From Pseudomonas sp. (GTDB lineage Bacteria > Pseudomonadota > Gammaproteobacteria > Pseudomonadales > Pseudomonadaceae), in assembly GCF_030690725.1 (NCBI RefSeq), contig NZ_JAUYGD010000067.1:62001-126000 (forward strand): a stretch of 64,000 nucleotides of DNA, given 5' to 3'. Positions 9,704-18,788 of this stretch are shown here, piece by piece; position 1 is the stretch's first letter; each line of letters starts with the position of its first letter. Below the pieces are notes generated by a model. The model did not search any database and was not told the DNA's origin. It saw only the letters and a list, made by a program, of their open reading frames with translations. Position numbers and translations under genes: made by a program.

Positions 9704-10622
9704 CGGGCTTTGCCTGGGTGCAGGCTCGCCAGCGCGCTAGGATGGTGTTTGTATAGGACGTCGAGCGTTCAATCGGCTGACCTTGCTCTACCAACCAACG
9801 TGATAGGGCAGGTAGATTCCTGCTGGGCACGCGCGGATAGCGGTGGTGTTCGCCGTGATAGTTATAGTTGAGGTAGTGGATAAAGGGGCGTTCGAAGGGG
9901 TTGCTGGTGTGACTGCGTAGCCTCATAACGCCCGACTCGCCAGGCATAGGCACGTGTTCGCAGAAGCCGCGAATCTGTGACATAAGCAGGCCGACTGTGG
10001 CCGCCGAGAGCGGAAAGATAAGTCCGAGCCACAACTGCTGGCCTCCTCCTGTTGCCAGTAGGAAGAATGCCCCCTGTACCGAGATTAGGCCTGCGCACTC
10101 ACCGAGAGTTATGCTCCAAGGACGAGGCATGCTCAGCCGTTGTTTGAGTAGCGTTGCCATGTGAATCATGTTCCAGCCCAACAGCGGTCTTAGCAGGTGC
10201 CAGGTTAGCTGGGTGCGAGTGGCGGTTTCGAGCGCACCGTAGTCGAGCAGTTGCGGGTCGTCATCGTCCCCAACTGAGCTGTGATGTTTTTTGTGCAGGG
10301 CATCGAAAGCGATGAAGTCGACTACGGTCCACCAGCCAGCAATGCGTCCAACAATGCGATTAAAGGCAGGTGTGCGGAACAGTGAGCCATGCACGGCTTC
10401 GTGCACGAGAAGGGTTGTCTTAGATATCGCTATGCCCAGCGGCACCAGCGCTGCGATTGCTAGCCAGGGCGAAAGGCTGGCCCAGAAAGGCAACATGGCA
10501 ATATGAATCAGTGGAACCCCAAGTAGTCGGAGGGTCGCGCGTAGCCCCCACGCATCGGAGGTTTCGAAGAAGTATTTAGGAATGATTAGCTTGGCCTGCA
10601 TGGTTTTTACGTGTCCTTCCAT
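9663..10622 (-). CDS. Membrane fatty acid desaturase-family protein
   Basis: The 319-residue protein has the three histidine boxes of membrane di-iron desaturases in order: HEAVH, HKKHH and HGEHH, spaced between about four hydrophobic segments. Such enzymes insert double bonds into acyl chains or hydroxylate related lipids in the inner membrane. Substrate and regioselectivity are unknown. ATG 10622 and ATG 10601 are both possible; GGAAGGA lies 12 bp before the second. The C-terminal tail GWVEQRDTHQES is encoded by a family B palindromic repeat and is probably not part of the ancestral protein. Its base use is less GC-rich than the neighbours, which may mean a different history. Confidence 0.85.
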   Translation of the reverse strand: MEGHVKTMQAKLIIPKYFFETSDAWGLRATLRLLGVPLIHIAMLPFWASLSPWLAIAALVPLGIAISKTTLLVHEAVHGSLFRTPAFNRIVGRIAGWWTVVDFIAFDALHKKHHSSVGDDDDPQLLDYGALETATRTQLTWHLLRPLLGWNMIHMATLLKQRLSMPRPWSITLGECAGLISVQGAFFLLATGGGQQLWLGLIFPLSAATVGLLMSQIRGFCEHVPMPGESGVMRLRSHTSNPFERPFIHYLNYNYHGEHHRYPRVPSRNLPALSRWLVEQGQPIERSTSYTNTILARWRACTQAKPVGWVEQRDTHQES

Positions 10623-10718
10623 AGCGCTTATCCCATTTGGTTGTTCTTGATAGTACCTAGGATGGCTCAGGCGCAGCGCTAACCATCAAGTTCTTCACTC
10701 TGCCTATTTGCGTACTCA

Positions 10719-11105
10719 CTAATGTCGCTTGCCAAAACCCTTGGCGAGAAACAGCCACGCCATCAGCGGATAACAAAAGTAATGCAGGCCAAAGATCAGC
10801 AACCCCATCGGGCTGGGATCGTCTTGCAGCGCCATCATTGCCAATAAACCCAGATAGAGCAGGGCCAGGATGCCGCCATAGAGCGCGAGCAGGCGGCGGC
10901 GTTCGCCTTGCAGGGGGCGGCGCTGGTGGCGCCAGGAGAACCACAGGGCCATGCCGCCGGCCACTGCGCTGGCGATCAGCAGGGTGGTGAGTGGGCCGCC
11001 GAGTTTGACGAAGGTGCGCAGCAGCAGGTTGAGCATAACAACCGCCACCACGCCGCCAAGGGCCAGGCGGGTGAGCGGGACGCTGCTGGCGCTGGGCGAG
11101 TTCAT
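10719..11105 (-). CDS. Small hypothetical inner-membrane protein
   Basis: The 128-residue protein has four predicted transmembrane segments, with a basic loop (WRHQRRPLQGERRR) between the second and third. I do not recognise the family. The ATG at 11105 has CAGGAG 8 bp upstream. It follows the SDR gene on the same strand with a 27-bp gap and is probably its operon partner. About 95 bp of non-coding sequence with a half repeat (GGATGGCTCAGGCGCAGCG) separate it from the desaturase gene. Confidence 0.7.
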   Translation of the reverse strand: MNSPSASSVPLTRLALGGVVAVVMLNLLLRTFVKLGGPLTTLLIASAVAGGMALWFSWRHQRRPLQGERRRLLALYGGILALLYLGLLAMMALQDDPSPMGLLIFGLHYFCYPLMAWLFLAKGFGKRH

Positions 11106-11132
11106 CGGCTGCGCTCCTGATAGTGGATGTGA

Positions 11133-11963
11133 TTAGAGGGTGCGGTTTAGACCGAAGCGTTTTTTCAGCACTTTTTCCAGTAACGCCTTGGGCAACAGTG
11201 CGGCCAACAGCGGCATGCTGCGACTGCCATTGCCCAGGCGTAGCAGGCGCGGGCGATTCTTTTGCTGGACTGCGGCCAACAGGTTACGGGCGAAATGGCT
11301 GGTAGGGGTGGGGTTGTCTTGTGAGGCGTTGGCGCGGGCGCGGATGCCGTCGCGGATTGGCCACCAAGGCGAGGCTTCGTCGATTAGCTGTTCGGCCTGC
11401 TGGCTGGCATTGGCGCCGAAGCTGGAGGCAATCGCGCCGGGCTGCACTTCCATCACGTCGATAGAGAAGGGCGCCAGCTCCAGGCGAAGTGCATCGGTCA
11501 GGGCATGTACGGCGGCCTTGGAGGCGCAGTAGGCGCCGGCAAATGGGGTGACCAGCACGCCGGAGACGCTGCCGATATTCACCACCAGGCCCTTGTTCTG
11601 CCGTAGCAGTGGAAACATCGCGCGGGTGACGCCGATCAGCGAGAACACGTTGGTTTCGAACTGCTTGCGCATGGCTTCGACGCCGCCATCGAGCAGTGGG
11701 CCCATGGCGCCGTAACCGGCGTTATTGATCAGCACGTCGAGGCCACCGATCTCAGCTTTCAGGCGTTCGGCCAACTGACCCAGGGCCAGGCCATCGTTGA
11801 CGTCCAGTTGCACGGCGTGAAAGCCGGCAGCGTTCAGGGCCGCGAGGTCCTCGGCTTTGCGCGCAGTGGCCCAGACCTGGTAACCGGCCTGCTGGAACAC
11901 CTCGGCCAGGGCGCGGCCAATACCGCTAGAGCATCCGGTGATCAGTACGCTGGGCTGGGTCAT
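11133..11963 (-). CDS. Short-chain dehydrogenase/reductase (SDR) family oxidoreductase
   Basis: The 276-residue protein is a classical SDR. The cofactor motif TGCSSGIG lies near residues 9-16, followed by NNAGYGAMG, and the catalytic Tyr and Lys are in YCASKAAVHAL with Ser upstream in the GSVSG strand. It probably reduces or oxidises a carbonyl or hydroxyl group using NAD(P)(H). Its substrate is not deducible. The frame is open to 11993, but the ATG at 11963 is preferred: AGGAAA is 6 bp upstream and the SDR fold starts at once. It sits in a minus-strand row with two small membrane proteins. Confidence 0.88.
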   Translation of the reverse strand: MTQPSVLITGCSSGIGRALAEVFQQAGYQVWATARKAEDLAALNAAGFHAVQLDVNDGLALGQLAERLKAEIGGLDVLINNAGYGAMGPLLDGGVEAMRKQFETNVFSLIGVTRAMFPLLRQNKGLVVNIGSVSGVLVTPFAGAYCASKAAVHALTDALRLELAPFSIDVMEVQPGAIASSFGANASQQAEQLIDEASPWWPIRDGIRARANASQDNPTPTSHFARNLLAAVQQKNRPRLLRLGNGSRSMPLLAALLPKALLEKVLKKRFGLNRTL

Positions 11964-11996
11964 GCAGCTTTCCTTGTTGTTTTCATGGGGCAACGC

Positions 11997-12461
11997 TCAA
12001 CGGCTAAAGCTGCCTTGCAGGCGCTCTGCGCGAAATTCTAATGTGCTGGCGCGGTAGCCGCTGCGCAGGGTGGGCAAGGGTAGACAGGTTTGCCAGTCGG
12101 CGTCAGGCAGTAATTCGCCGGGGCCGCTGTAGCGCGGGGTTTCATACAGGCGCTCGGCCAGGTTGACGCTGTCGCCGGGGCGGTAGGCGGCGATCTGCCA
12201 ATGCAGCTCAAGCAGCGCGGCCTGGCTGCCGTTTTTCAGATTCAGGGCCAGCGGGCGATCCGCTGGGCAGCGCTCCGGGGCGTAGTCGAGGCGTAATTCG
12301 AGGTGGGCCAGGTGGCGGTTTTCGCGGCTTTCCTGCCAGAGCACCCAGCTGGCGACCAGGCCCAGGCCGATCAGCGCGCCGAGGGAAATCGGCAGTGCCT
12401 TGCTCGGGTAGCGGATCAGCAGGATCAGCCAGCTGAGTACCAAGATTGCACCGAATAACAT
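11997..12461 (-). CDS. Hypothetical membrane-anchored protein
   Basis: The 154-residue protein has two N-terminal hydrophobic segments (about residues 2-20 and 26-44) and then a soluble domain of about 105 residues with two cysteines (ERCPAD and WQTCLPLP) that may form a disulfide in the periplasm. I do not recognise a family. The ATG at 12461 has no Shine-Dalgarno-like sequence. It directly follows the T-run of the presumed alginate operon terminator, so translation may depend on a leaderless or weak start. The 33-bp gap to the SDR gene suggests cotranscription. Confidence 0.65.
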   Translation of the reverse strand: MLFGAILVLSWLILLIRYPSKALPISLGALIGLGLVASWVLWQESRENRHLAHLELRLDYAPERCPADRPLALNLKNGSQAALLELHWQIAAYRPGDSVNLAERLYETPRYSGPGELLPDADWQTCLPLPTLRSGYRASTLEFRAERLQGSFSR

Positions 12462-12465
12462 GATC

Positions 12466-12514
12466 AAAAACGGCCTTGTGTGGGATCAACAGGCGTTCAT
12501 CCTACACAAGGCCG
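12466..12514 (-). terminator. Rho-independent terminator of the alginate operon
   Basis: On the minus strand, CGGCCTTGTGT (12514-12504) pairs with ACACAAGGCCG (12481-12471), extended inward by GGAT/ATCC, and TTTTT (12470-12466) follows. It lies 58 bp after the algA stop. A second GC-rich hairpin without a T-run (12538-12564, arms CCGCCAGCCC and GGGCTGGCGG) stands between algA and this one. Confidence 0.75.
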
Positions 12515-12571
12515 GGCGGCTGGGTACATGCTTTGCCCCGCCAGCCCATGTGCAGGGCTGGCGGTTGTGCA

Positions 12572-14011
12572 TCAACCGGCTGCGAGACTCAGCTTGGCGG
12601 TTTGGCTGCGGCCGTAGACATCATCCAGACGCTGGATGTCGTCTTCGCCCAGGTAACTGCCCGATTGCACTTCGATGATTTCCAGGGGGATCTTGCCGGG
12701 GTTGCTCAGGCGGTGCACCGAGGTCATGGGGATGTAGGTGGACTGGTTTTCGGTGAGCAGGAACACCTTGTCATCACAGGTCACCTCGGCGGTGCCGGAT
12801 ACCACGATCCAGTGCTCGGCGCGGTGGTGGTGCATCTGCAGCGAGAGGGTGGCGCCGGGGTTGACCGTGATGTGCTTGACCTGGAAACGCCCGCCCATGT
12901 CCACCGAGTCATAAGAGCCCCACGGGCGATAGACCTGGCAGTGGTTCTGGGTTTCGCTGCGGCCGTCGGCATCGAGCTGGTTGACCATGGCCTTGACGTC
13001 CTGCACGCGGTCCTTGTGCACGATCATGGTGGCGTCCTTGGTTTCCACCACCACGATGTCCTGCACGCCGATCACCGAGACCAGTTTGCCGTTGCCGTGT
13101 ACCAGGCAGTTGTGGCTATCGTGGATCACCACATCGCCGGACAGCACGTTGCCCTGGGCGTCCTTGGGGTGTACGTCCCAGATCGAGGACCAGCTGCCGA
13201 CATCGTTCCAGCCAGCATCCAGCGGCACCACGCAGGCGCGGGTGGTTTTTTCCATCACGGTGTAGTCGATGGAGTTGTCCGGGCAGCAGGCGAAGGTGGC
13301 GGCATCGATGGTCACCTGGCTGCCGTCGATCTGGCTGCGTTCGAGCGCCAGCAGGCAGGTGTCATAGATGTCGGCATCGTGCTTTTTCAGCTCTTCGAGG
13401 TAACGGCTGGCGCGGAACAGGAACATGCCGCTGTTCCAGTAGTAGTCGCCGCTGGCAACGAACTCGCGGGCACGGGCCTCGTCAGGTTTTTCGACAAATT
13501 GCGCAACGCGGATGATGCCCTCGGGCAGGCCTGGGTCCGCGACGGACTTGATATAGCCATAGCCGGTTTCCGGACGGCTGGCGGGGATGCCGAACAGCAC
13601 CATTTCGCCTTTCTCGGCGGCTCTGCTGGCGAGCTGCAAGGCCGTCTGGAAGGCCTGCTGATCGGTCAGTACATGGTCGGCGGGGAGGATCAGCAGCAGT
13701 TCATCGCGGCCTTCGGCGAGCAGCTGCATGGCGGCGATGGCCACGGCCGGCGCGGTGTTGCGGCCGAAGGGCTCAAGCAGGATGGTCTGGGTTTCCAGCA
13801 GCTGGGTGTTGAGCTGCTCCTGCACGATAAAGCGGTGCTCCAGGTTGCACACCAGCACCGGCGCCTGCATGCCGGCGAAGCGCAAACGCTTGATGGTTTG
13901 CTGGAACAGCGTGTCGCTGCCGGTGAGGGCGAGAAACTGCTTGGGATACTGCTTGCGCGAGAGCGGCCAAAGGCGCGAACCGCTGCCGCCGGAGAGAATT
14001 ACTGGAATCAT
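12572..14011 (-). CDS. algA: Mannose-1-phosphate guanylyltransferase / mannose-6-phosphate isomerase
   Basis: The bifunctional 479-residue enzyme is the size of P. aeruginosa AlgA (481). The N-terminal nucleotidyltransferase half starts at MIPVILSGGSGSRLWPLSR, with the pyrophosphorylase signature, the KQFL lysine and FVEKP further on. The C-terminal cupin is the isomerase half, with QMHHHRAEHW as metal-binding histidines. AlgA makes mannose-6-phosphate and later GDP-mannose for alginate. The frame is open to 14161, but family homology and ATG fix the start at 14011. It is the last gene of the alginate operon, 166 bp after algF, with palindromes in the gap. Confidence 0.97.
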   Translation of the reverse strand: MIPVILSGGSGSRLWPLSRKQYPKQFLALTGSDTLFQQTIKRLRFAGMQAPVLVCNLEHRFIVQEQLNTQLLETQTILLEPFGRNTAPAVAIAAMQLLAEGRDELLLILPADHVLTDQQAFQTALQLASRAAEKGEMVLFGIPASRPETGYGYIKSVADPGLPEGIIRVAQFVEKPDEARAREFVASGDYYWNSGMFLFRASRYLEELKKHDADIYDTCLLALERSQIDGSQVTIDAATFACCPDNSIDYTVMEKTTRACVVPLDAGWNDVGSWSSIWDVHPKDAQGNVLSGDVVIHDSHNCLVHGNGKLVSVIGVQDIVVVETKDATMIVHKDRVQDVKAMVNQLDADGRSETQNHCQVYRPWGSYDSVDMGGRFQVKHITVNPGATLSLQMHHHRAEHWIVVSGTAEVTCDDKVFLLTENQSTYIPMTSVHRLSNPGKIPLEIIEVQSGSYLGEDDIQRLDDVYGRSQTAKLSLAAG

Positions 14012-14050
14012 TGCATGTACTCCTAAAGCACTTTTGGTCGGGTTGGGTTT

Positions 14051-14131
14051 ACGGCCTGCAGGCCGTGCCCTGTTGCCCAGGCTGGTGAACGGCGCTGGGG
14101 GATCACTCCAAAACGCCTGCCACTGCAGGCG
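14051..14131 (-). other. Palindromes in the algF-algA gap
   Basis: ACGGCCTGCAGGCCGT at 14051-14066 is a perfect 16-bp palindrome. CGCCTGC-CACT-GCAGGCG at 14114-14131 is a 7-bp hairpin. No T-run follows. The 166-bp gap is the longest inside the operon. The hairpins may protect or process mRNA so that algA is dosed separately, which is an inference. Confidence 0.5.
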
Positions 14132-14177
14132 CTGCTTTGCCGTGCCGGTCATTGCCAGCACTTGTACTTGTCAGGGG

Positions 14178-14822
14178 TTATTCCGTTTGCGCCGGGCGTT
14201 TGACCCATACGGGCGAGAGCGCCTTGCCGCTGCCGGTGATGTACAGACACACCACTTCGCCACGGGCCAGGGTGACGGGTTTGAGGTCGCTGACTTTGCG
14301 CTCGCCGTCGAACAGCGCCAGGCTGACCTTGACCGGGTTGACTTCGCGCTGGCCGTTGGCGTCCGGCGCTACGGCGTCGACCACTGGTTTGCCGTCGGCG
14401 GTTTTCAGGCTGAGGGTGCTGTCCGAGAGGTTCTGCACCCGCAGTAGCGCCTTGCGCTTGTTATTGAAGGGCGCCTCGGCCACCAGCTTGGGCGGTTCAC
14501 CGACCTGGCTGACCAGGGTGTAGAAATGCTCGGCTTCGAGTTTTACCGGCAGGCTGCTGCTGCCGACCTGAGCGCTGTAGCTACCGGCCGGGAGAAAGCT
14601 GAAGTCGCTGGAGGCCAGCGGCGCGATGTCGTTCAGCTCGGTGTTGCCGACGCTGAAGTTCTGCTCGCTGTTGCTGGCGTTGTAGCCGCGAATAAAGGTC
14701 GAACCCTTGGGCGCGTTGGGCGCATACAGGCCGCCTTCGCCCGCAGTGGCAGTGAGGCTGGTGAGGCTCAAGGCCAGCGCGCAGGCATAGAACATTCCGA
14801 AGGTTGAGGTGGGTCTGTGCAT
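14178..14822 (-). CDS. algF: Alginate O-acetylation protein AlgF
   Basis: The 214-residue protein has an N-terminal signal peptide ending near ATAGEGGLYAP and a beta-rich periplasmic domain. Length and order match P. aeruginosa AlgF (216). AlgF acts with AlgI, AlgJ and AlgX in O-acetylating mannuronate residues and is thought to be a periplasmic adaptor rather than the catalyst. It follows algJ after 61 bp and precedes algA. The start at 14822 gives a regular signal peptide with the charged MHRPTS head. Confidence 0.95.
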   Translation of the reverse strand: MHRPTSTFGMFYACALALSLTSLTATAGEGGLYAPNAPKGSTFIRGYNASNSEQNFSVGNTELNDIAPLASSDFSFLPAGSYSAQVGSSSLPVKLEAEHFYTLVSQVGEPPKLVAEAPFNNKRKALLRVQNLSDSTLSLKTADGKPVVDAVAPDANGQREVNPVKVSLALFDGERKVSDLKPVTLARGEVVCLYITGSGKALSPVWVKRPAQTE

Positions 14823-14883
14823 GGGTAGAACTCCCTGTGGGTTAATAAAGCGGTACGCAGTACCGCGGTTGCGACGGCAGGCT

Positions 14884-16026
14884 TTAATGCCTGTCGCTGG
14901 CGGCTAGGCGGCGGTTGCCGCTGGGGTGTTTGAGGGCGCTTAGCCACTGCGCGTCGAAGGCGCTGAGGTCGTTGGTCATGGGCAGGTAACGCTCGGGGAA
15001 CTCCCAGATCACCAGCTGCGGCGGGGCGTCCTGCAGTTCATCGCTTTGCAGGTACTTGAGCATCGGCACCAGCGGGCCCTGGCCATCTTCGGCGTGGTTG
15101 CTGAGGTCGCGTTGCAGGTGCTGGCGCAGAGCCCCGGCAAAATTCCACGAGGGATTGGCGCTGTAACTGGTGCCAACCAGGGCCACCGGCATTTCGCTGT
15201 CGCTGAACAACGCATCGGCCCCCGCAGCCTGCTCGGCGGCCTGGGTTTCGTTGCGGCGCAGCTGATCGGGTGGTGGCAGCAGGTGGCCGAACAGTGGCTC
15301 CAGCGGCAGAAAGCGGGTGAGGTCGCCGTTGTAGGGCTTCGCCGGGCTGGCTTGGGTGACAAATACCTGCGGCTCGCCCGCCAGGGTGATGGTGCTCTTC
15401 AGCGTACTGCTCAGTTGCTGGGCAACCAGGTCTGCGCCCTCGGGCGTCCAGTGGGTGTCGGTGCGCAGGAACATGGCGCCGCTGGCTTTGCCGGCCTGCA
15501 AGGTGCTGAGCAGGTCCGGCGCGGCAATATCGGCGTCGCGCACCTCGTTGAGGAAGCGCTGGTAAAGCCCCTGGCGCAAGCTGCTGACCGGGTTGTCACC
15601 GACAAATTCCGGGTACAGCCGCGACTTGCTCGGCACGATGGCCAGCAACAGCATCACGTCGTGCTGCGCCAGCTCATCGCGTACACCCTTGATCAGCGCC
15701 AGGTTCTCGCGCACCTGCTGCGGGCCGTCGACTTCCGGTTTGAACTCTTCACTGGAGTACAGCCAGCCCTGCTCACCAATCTGCACGCCAGGGCGGCCTG
15801 CGTTGAACAGTAGAAAGTCCAGGCCGGCCCACAGACTGGTGCCGAGGGTCTTGATCGGGAAGTGCTCGTCGTAATGACTTTCGAAGGTCTTCGCCAGGCC
15901 ACCGTCGATGATGCTGAACTGCTTGGGCAGCTGATAACTCAGCACCCCGCGCATGGACCAGACAAACAACAGGCCCAGCACGCCGATAAACAGCGCGACA
16001 TAGAGTGTGCGTAACGGGCGCGTCAT
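14884..16026 (-). CDS. algJ: Alginate O-acetyltransferase AlgJ
   Basis: The 380-residue protein has an N-terminal membrane anchor (about residues 7-27) and a periplasmic SGNH-like domain shared with AlgX. It shows the DTHWTPEG block with Asp-x-His and the nucleophile region VGTSYS. AlgJ takes acetyl groups from the AlgI membrane protein and helps acetylate alginate. The frame opens at 16101, but ATG 16026 starts the family N-terminus MTRPLRTLY. It lies 11 bp after algI. Confidence 0.95.
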   Translation of the reverse strand: MTRPLRTLYVALFIGVLGLLFVWSMRGVLSYQLPKQFSIIDGGLAKTFESHYDEHFPIKTLGTSLWAGLDFLLFNAGRPGVQIGEQGWLYSSEEFKPEVDGPQQVRENLALIKGVRDELAQHDVMLLLAIVPSKSRLYPEFVGDNPVSSLRQGLYQRFLNEVRDADIAAPDLLSTLQAGKASGAMFLRTDTHWTPEGADLVAQQLSSTLKSTITLAGEPQVFVTQASPAKPYNGDLTRFLPLEPLFGHLLPPPDQLRRNETQAAEQAAGADALFSDSEMPVALVGTSYSANPSWNFAGALRQHLQRDLSNHAEDGQGPLVPMLKYLQSDELQDAPPQLVIWEFPERYLPMTNDLSAFDAQWLSALKHPSGNRRLAASDRH

Positions 16027-16037
16027 GGTCGGCCTCC

Positions 16038-17525
16038 TCAAAACTGGAAGTACAGAAACGGCGAGTAGCTTTGCGCCGAGAGCTTGAGCAGCGAGGCGCA
16101 AAACAACAGCAGCAAGGCGCCGCGCATCAGGTAACGGGGCAGGGCGATGCTCGCGCTGGCTGGTGCCAGCAGCAGGGCGCCGCTGTTGGGAATCAACCCG
16201 TTGCCAGCGCTTTGCGCGCGCTGTCGGTAGAACTGGCGCAGGCCGCAGAACGCCATCACTGCGTAGGCCAGCAGCAGGGTGGCGATCTGCAGGTCGCTGA
16301 TGCTGGCGCGGTTCAGTTCACTCAGGGCCCAACCCTGGCTGCTGAACATCGCCGGGCTGAACATGGCGCTGTACATGCGCCAGGCCACGTCGAGGTTCTC
16401 GGCGCGGAAGATCACCCAGCCGAGCATTACCAGGAGGAAGGTGAACAGCCATTTCAGCGGGTTGATCAGCGTGGGTGCAGCGTTCACCCCCAGCGCTCGC
16501 TCAATGGCCAACCACATGCCGTGCCAGGCGCCCCAGATCAGGAACGTCCAGTTGGCGCCGTGCCAGAAACCGCCCAGCAGCATGGTCAGAAACAGGTTGC
16601 GGTAGGTGTTGAAGGTGCCACCACGGTTGCCGCCCAGCGGCACGTACAGGTAGTCGCGCAGCCAGGTGGAGAGGCTGATGTGCCAGCGTCGCCAGAACTC
16701 GGTGATCGACTGGCTGATATAGGGCTGGTTGAAGTTCTCCATAAAGCGGAAACCCATCATCAGACCCAGGCCGATGGCCATGTCGCTGTAGCCGGAGAAG
16801 TCGAAATACAGCTGCGCGGTGTAGGCCAGCATGCCCAGCCAGGCGTCGCCGGTGCTGGGGTTCTGCAGGGCGAAAATATGGTCCACCAGCGGTGCCAGGC
16901 TGTCGGCGATAAACACCTTCTTGACGAAGCCCTGCATAAAGCGCGTGGCGCCTTCGCTGAACTTGTCGAGGCTGTGGCTGCGCTCGGTGAACTGGTCGGC
17001 CAGGTCCTTGTAGCGCAGCACGGGCCCGGCAATCAGCTGCGGGAACAGGGCGATAAAGGCGGCGAAATTAACCAGATTTTCTGTGGGTTTGGTGTCGCCG
17101 CGGTACACGTCGATCAGGTAGCTGAGCGACTGGAAGATATAGAAGGAAATACCGATTGGCAGGATCACATGGGTCAGCAGGAACGGCTCCAGGCCGGCTG
17201 CCTCCATCACCTTGTTGATGTTCGCTACGCCGAAGTTGGCGTACTTGAAGTAGCCCAGGGTCGCCAGGTTGCCGACTATCCCCCACAGCACCCAGCGCTG
17301 CGCCGCCTTGCTACGGACTCCAGCGGCATGAATGCGCAGGCCGAAGATGTAGTTCCACAGGGTGACTGCGACAAACAGCAGGAGGAAATCCACCCGCCAC
17401 CAGGCGTAGAAGGCATAGCTGCCGATCAGGATCAGCAGGTTGCGATAGCGATTACTGCTCAGGTAATACAGGCCGAGAAAGATCGGCAGAAACAGGAACA
17501 GGAATACGTTGGATGAAAACACCAT
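16038..17525 (-). CDS. algI: Alginate O-acetylase AlgI (MBOAT family)
   Basis: The 495-residue multi-spanning protein has the MBOAT signature (ITEFWRRWHISLSTWLRDY and later FWHGANWTFLIWGAWHG, which holds the catalytic-type histidine). AlgI moves acetyl groups across the inner membrane for transfer to alginate by AlgJ/AlgX. The frame is open to 17567, but ATG 17525 gives the family start MVFSSNVFLFLFLP. It is separated from algL by 145 bp with two hairpins, so its expression may be partly uncoupled from the genes upstream. Confidence 0.96.
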   Translation of the reverse strand: MVFSSNVFLFLFLPIFLGLYYLSSNRYRNLLILIGSYAFYAWWRVDFLLLFVAVTLWNYIFGLRIHAAGVRSKAAQRWVLWGIVGNLATLGYFKYANFGVANINKVMEAAGLEPFLLTHVILPIGISFYIFQSLSYLIDVYRGDTKPTENLVNFAAFIALFPQLIAGPVLRYKDLADQFTERSHSLDKFSEGATRFMQGFVKKVFIADSLAPLVDHIFALQNPSTGDAWLGMLAYTAQLYFDFSGYSDMAIGLGLMMGFRFMENFNQPYISQSITEFWRRWHISLSTWLRDYLYVPLGGNRGGTFNTYRNLFLTMLLGGFWHGANWTFLIWGAWHGMWLAIERALGVNAAPTLINPLKWLFTFLLVMLGWVIFRAENLDVAWRMYSAMFSPAMFSSQGWALSELNRASISDLQIATLLLAYAVMAFCGLRQFYRQRAQSAGNGLIPNSGALLLAPASASIALPRYLMRGALLLLFCASLLKLSAQSYSPFLYFQF

Positions 17526-17556
17526 CCGTAGATCTCCGTTGAGTAGCAACTCTTCC

Positions 17557-17662
17557 GGGGCTCGCAAGCCCCCCTTTCCCCCCGCGAGCAGGAGGTTTGT
17601 TTCACCCCGTCACCGGACGGGTTTACCGACGTAGCAGCGCCTGGGCTAAACGCTCAGCCCAG
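17557..17662 (-). other. Two hairpins in the algL-algI gap
   Basis: GGGGCT-CGCA-AGCCCC at 17557-17572 and CTGGGCT-N8-AGCCCAG at 17641-17662 flank a C-rich tract. Neither is followed by a T-run on the minus strand. They sit between the lyase and the acetylase genes and could serve as mRNA stabilisers or partial terminators. Confidence 0.45.
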
Positions 17663-17670
17663 TGCGCGAA

Positions 17671-18771
17671 TCAACTGCCCTTGGCGTGCTTGGGCTCGAA
17701 TACCTGGCTGACGTTGCCGCCGAGGCGGAAGGTCTTGAACGGGCCCATCGTCTGCTGCAGCGCCTGGGCGTCGGCCGAGCAGGCATAGAGCACGCAATAG
17801 GGCGCGAGCCAGGCGTATTTGTTGGGTTTTTTCAGGTCGTCCATGTCCTGTTTGTCGCCGGTTTTGCCGACGAAATCGTCCGGGTCATCCACCCCGTTCA
17901 GTACCCGTTCGGCCAGGCGCTGCAGTGCGCCGTGGTTCTCCGCGCGTAGATCGACGCCATTGGCCTGGGCGAAGGCGGCGATCATCACCAGCGGCGGCAG
18001 GCTGTAGTTGTGGTAAGCCAGGGCGCGCTGGCTGCGTTTCAGCTCGTTGGGCAGGTAGCCGTCGGCGTCAACCTGGTTGGCACCTACGCGAAACTGCGCC
18101 ACGGCCCAGTCGAACAGGTCGCGGCGATCGGTGGCGATGGCCGTGGCCATTACCGACCAGGCGGACCAGTAACTGTGGTTATTGATTTTCTTCAGCGGCA
18201 GATCGCTCCAGTCCTGCACGGTGTGCTCGGCCAGCGTGCTGAACCAGGCTTCGATGCGCTGGGTTTGTTGCGCATAAGCGGCCAGCGGTTGCGAGGCTGA
18301 AAACTTCAGGCGCAGGTAGGCCGAGGCCAGGCTGCCCAGCGCCCATTTGCGCACCGATTTGCCGGTGTGGTTGTACTCGCTGCTGAGCAGGGCGTCGGCT
18401 TCTGCCCAGTCGTTCAGCCACTGCAGCGCGCATTCAAGCTGCGCAGGTTGGCCATCGCGCATGTAGTGCATGATCAGCCGGTTGACCCCGCGTTCCATCT
18501 CGGTGATGGCGGCGGTCCTGCTACGAAAGGCCTTTTCCGAGTCGAGATTGAGGGTGGCGCGGGCCTTGCCAGAGCCTTCGTATTTGCTGCGAAACACCAG
18601 TTTTTCGGTGTAGGGCGGCGGCGTTGCCGGGCAGGCTTGGGCCTTTTTCGCGGTAACCGGCACGGGTGCGTAGTAGCCCGGCGGCGGCACCAGGCTGGCG
18701 GCGAACAGCGCTTGGCTGCACAGGGCTGCGCCGAGCAGGCAGGGTGCGAGGAACCAGCGGGTGCGTGGCAT
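17671..18771 (-). CDS. algL: Periplasmic alginate lyase AlgL
   Basis: The 366-residue protein matches AlgL of P. aeruginosa (367). A signal peptide ends around [11 protein letters not shown]. The catalytic motif NNHSYW (about residues 197-202, His199) and the [13 protein letters not shown] block with the catalytic tyrosine are present, so it should be active. AlgL cuts polymannuronate by beta-elimination and clears stray polymer from the periplasm during secretion. The frame extends to 18792, but ATG 18771 has an excellent AGGAGG 5 bp upstream. It lies 17 bp after algX. Confidence 0.97.
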   Translation of the reverse strand: MPRTRWFLAPCLLGAALCSQALFAASLVPPPGYYAPVPVTAKKAQACPATPPPYTEKLVFRSKYEGSGKARATLNLDSEKAFRSRTAAITEMERGVNRLIMHYMRDGQPAQLECALQWLNDWAEADALLSSEYNHTGKSVRKWALGSLASAYLRLKFSASQPLAAYAQQTQRIEAWFSTLAEHTVQDWSDLPLKKINNHSYWSAWSVMATAIATDRRDLFDWAVAQFRVGANQVDADGYLPNELKRSQRALAYHNYSLPPLVMIAAFAQANGVDLRAENHGALQRLAERVLNGVDDPDDFVGKTGDKQDMDDLKKPNKYAWLAPYCVLYACSADAQALQQTMGPFKTFRLGGNVSQVFEPKHAKGS

Positions 18772-18788
18772 CAAACCTCCTGGGCGGT

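Noticed and set aside
12476..14026. Long plus-strand open frame (516 codons) opposite algA
   Set aside because: It is fully antisense to a clear algA gene, and its residue make-up is that of a complementary-strand shadow in high-GC DNA. No ribosome site or domain is visible.
16005..17516. Long plus-strand open frame opposite algI
   Set aside because: It is antisense to a well-supported MBOAT gene and has a Gln/His/Val-rich sequence with no family motif.
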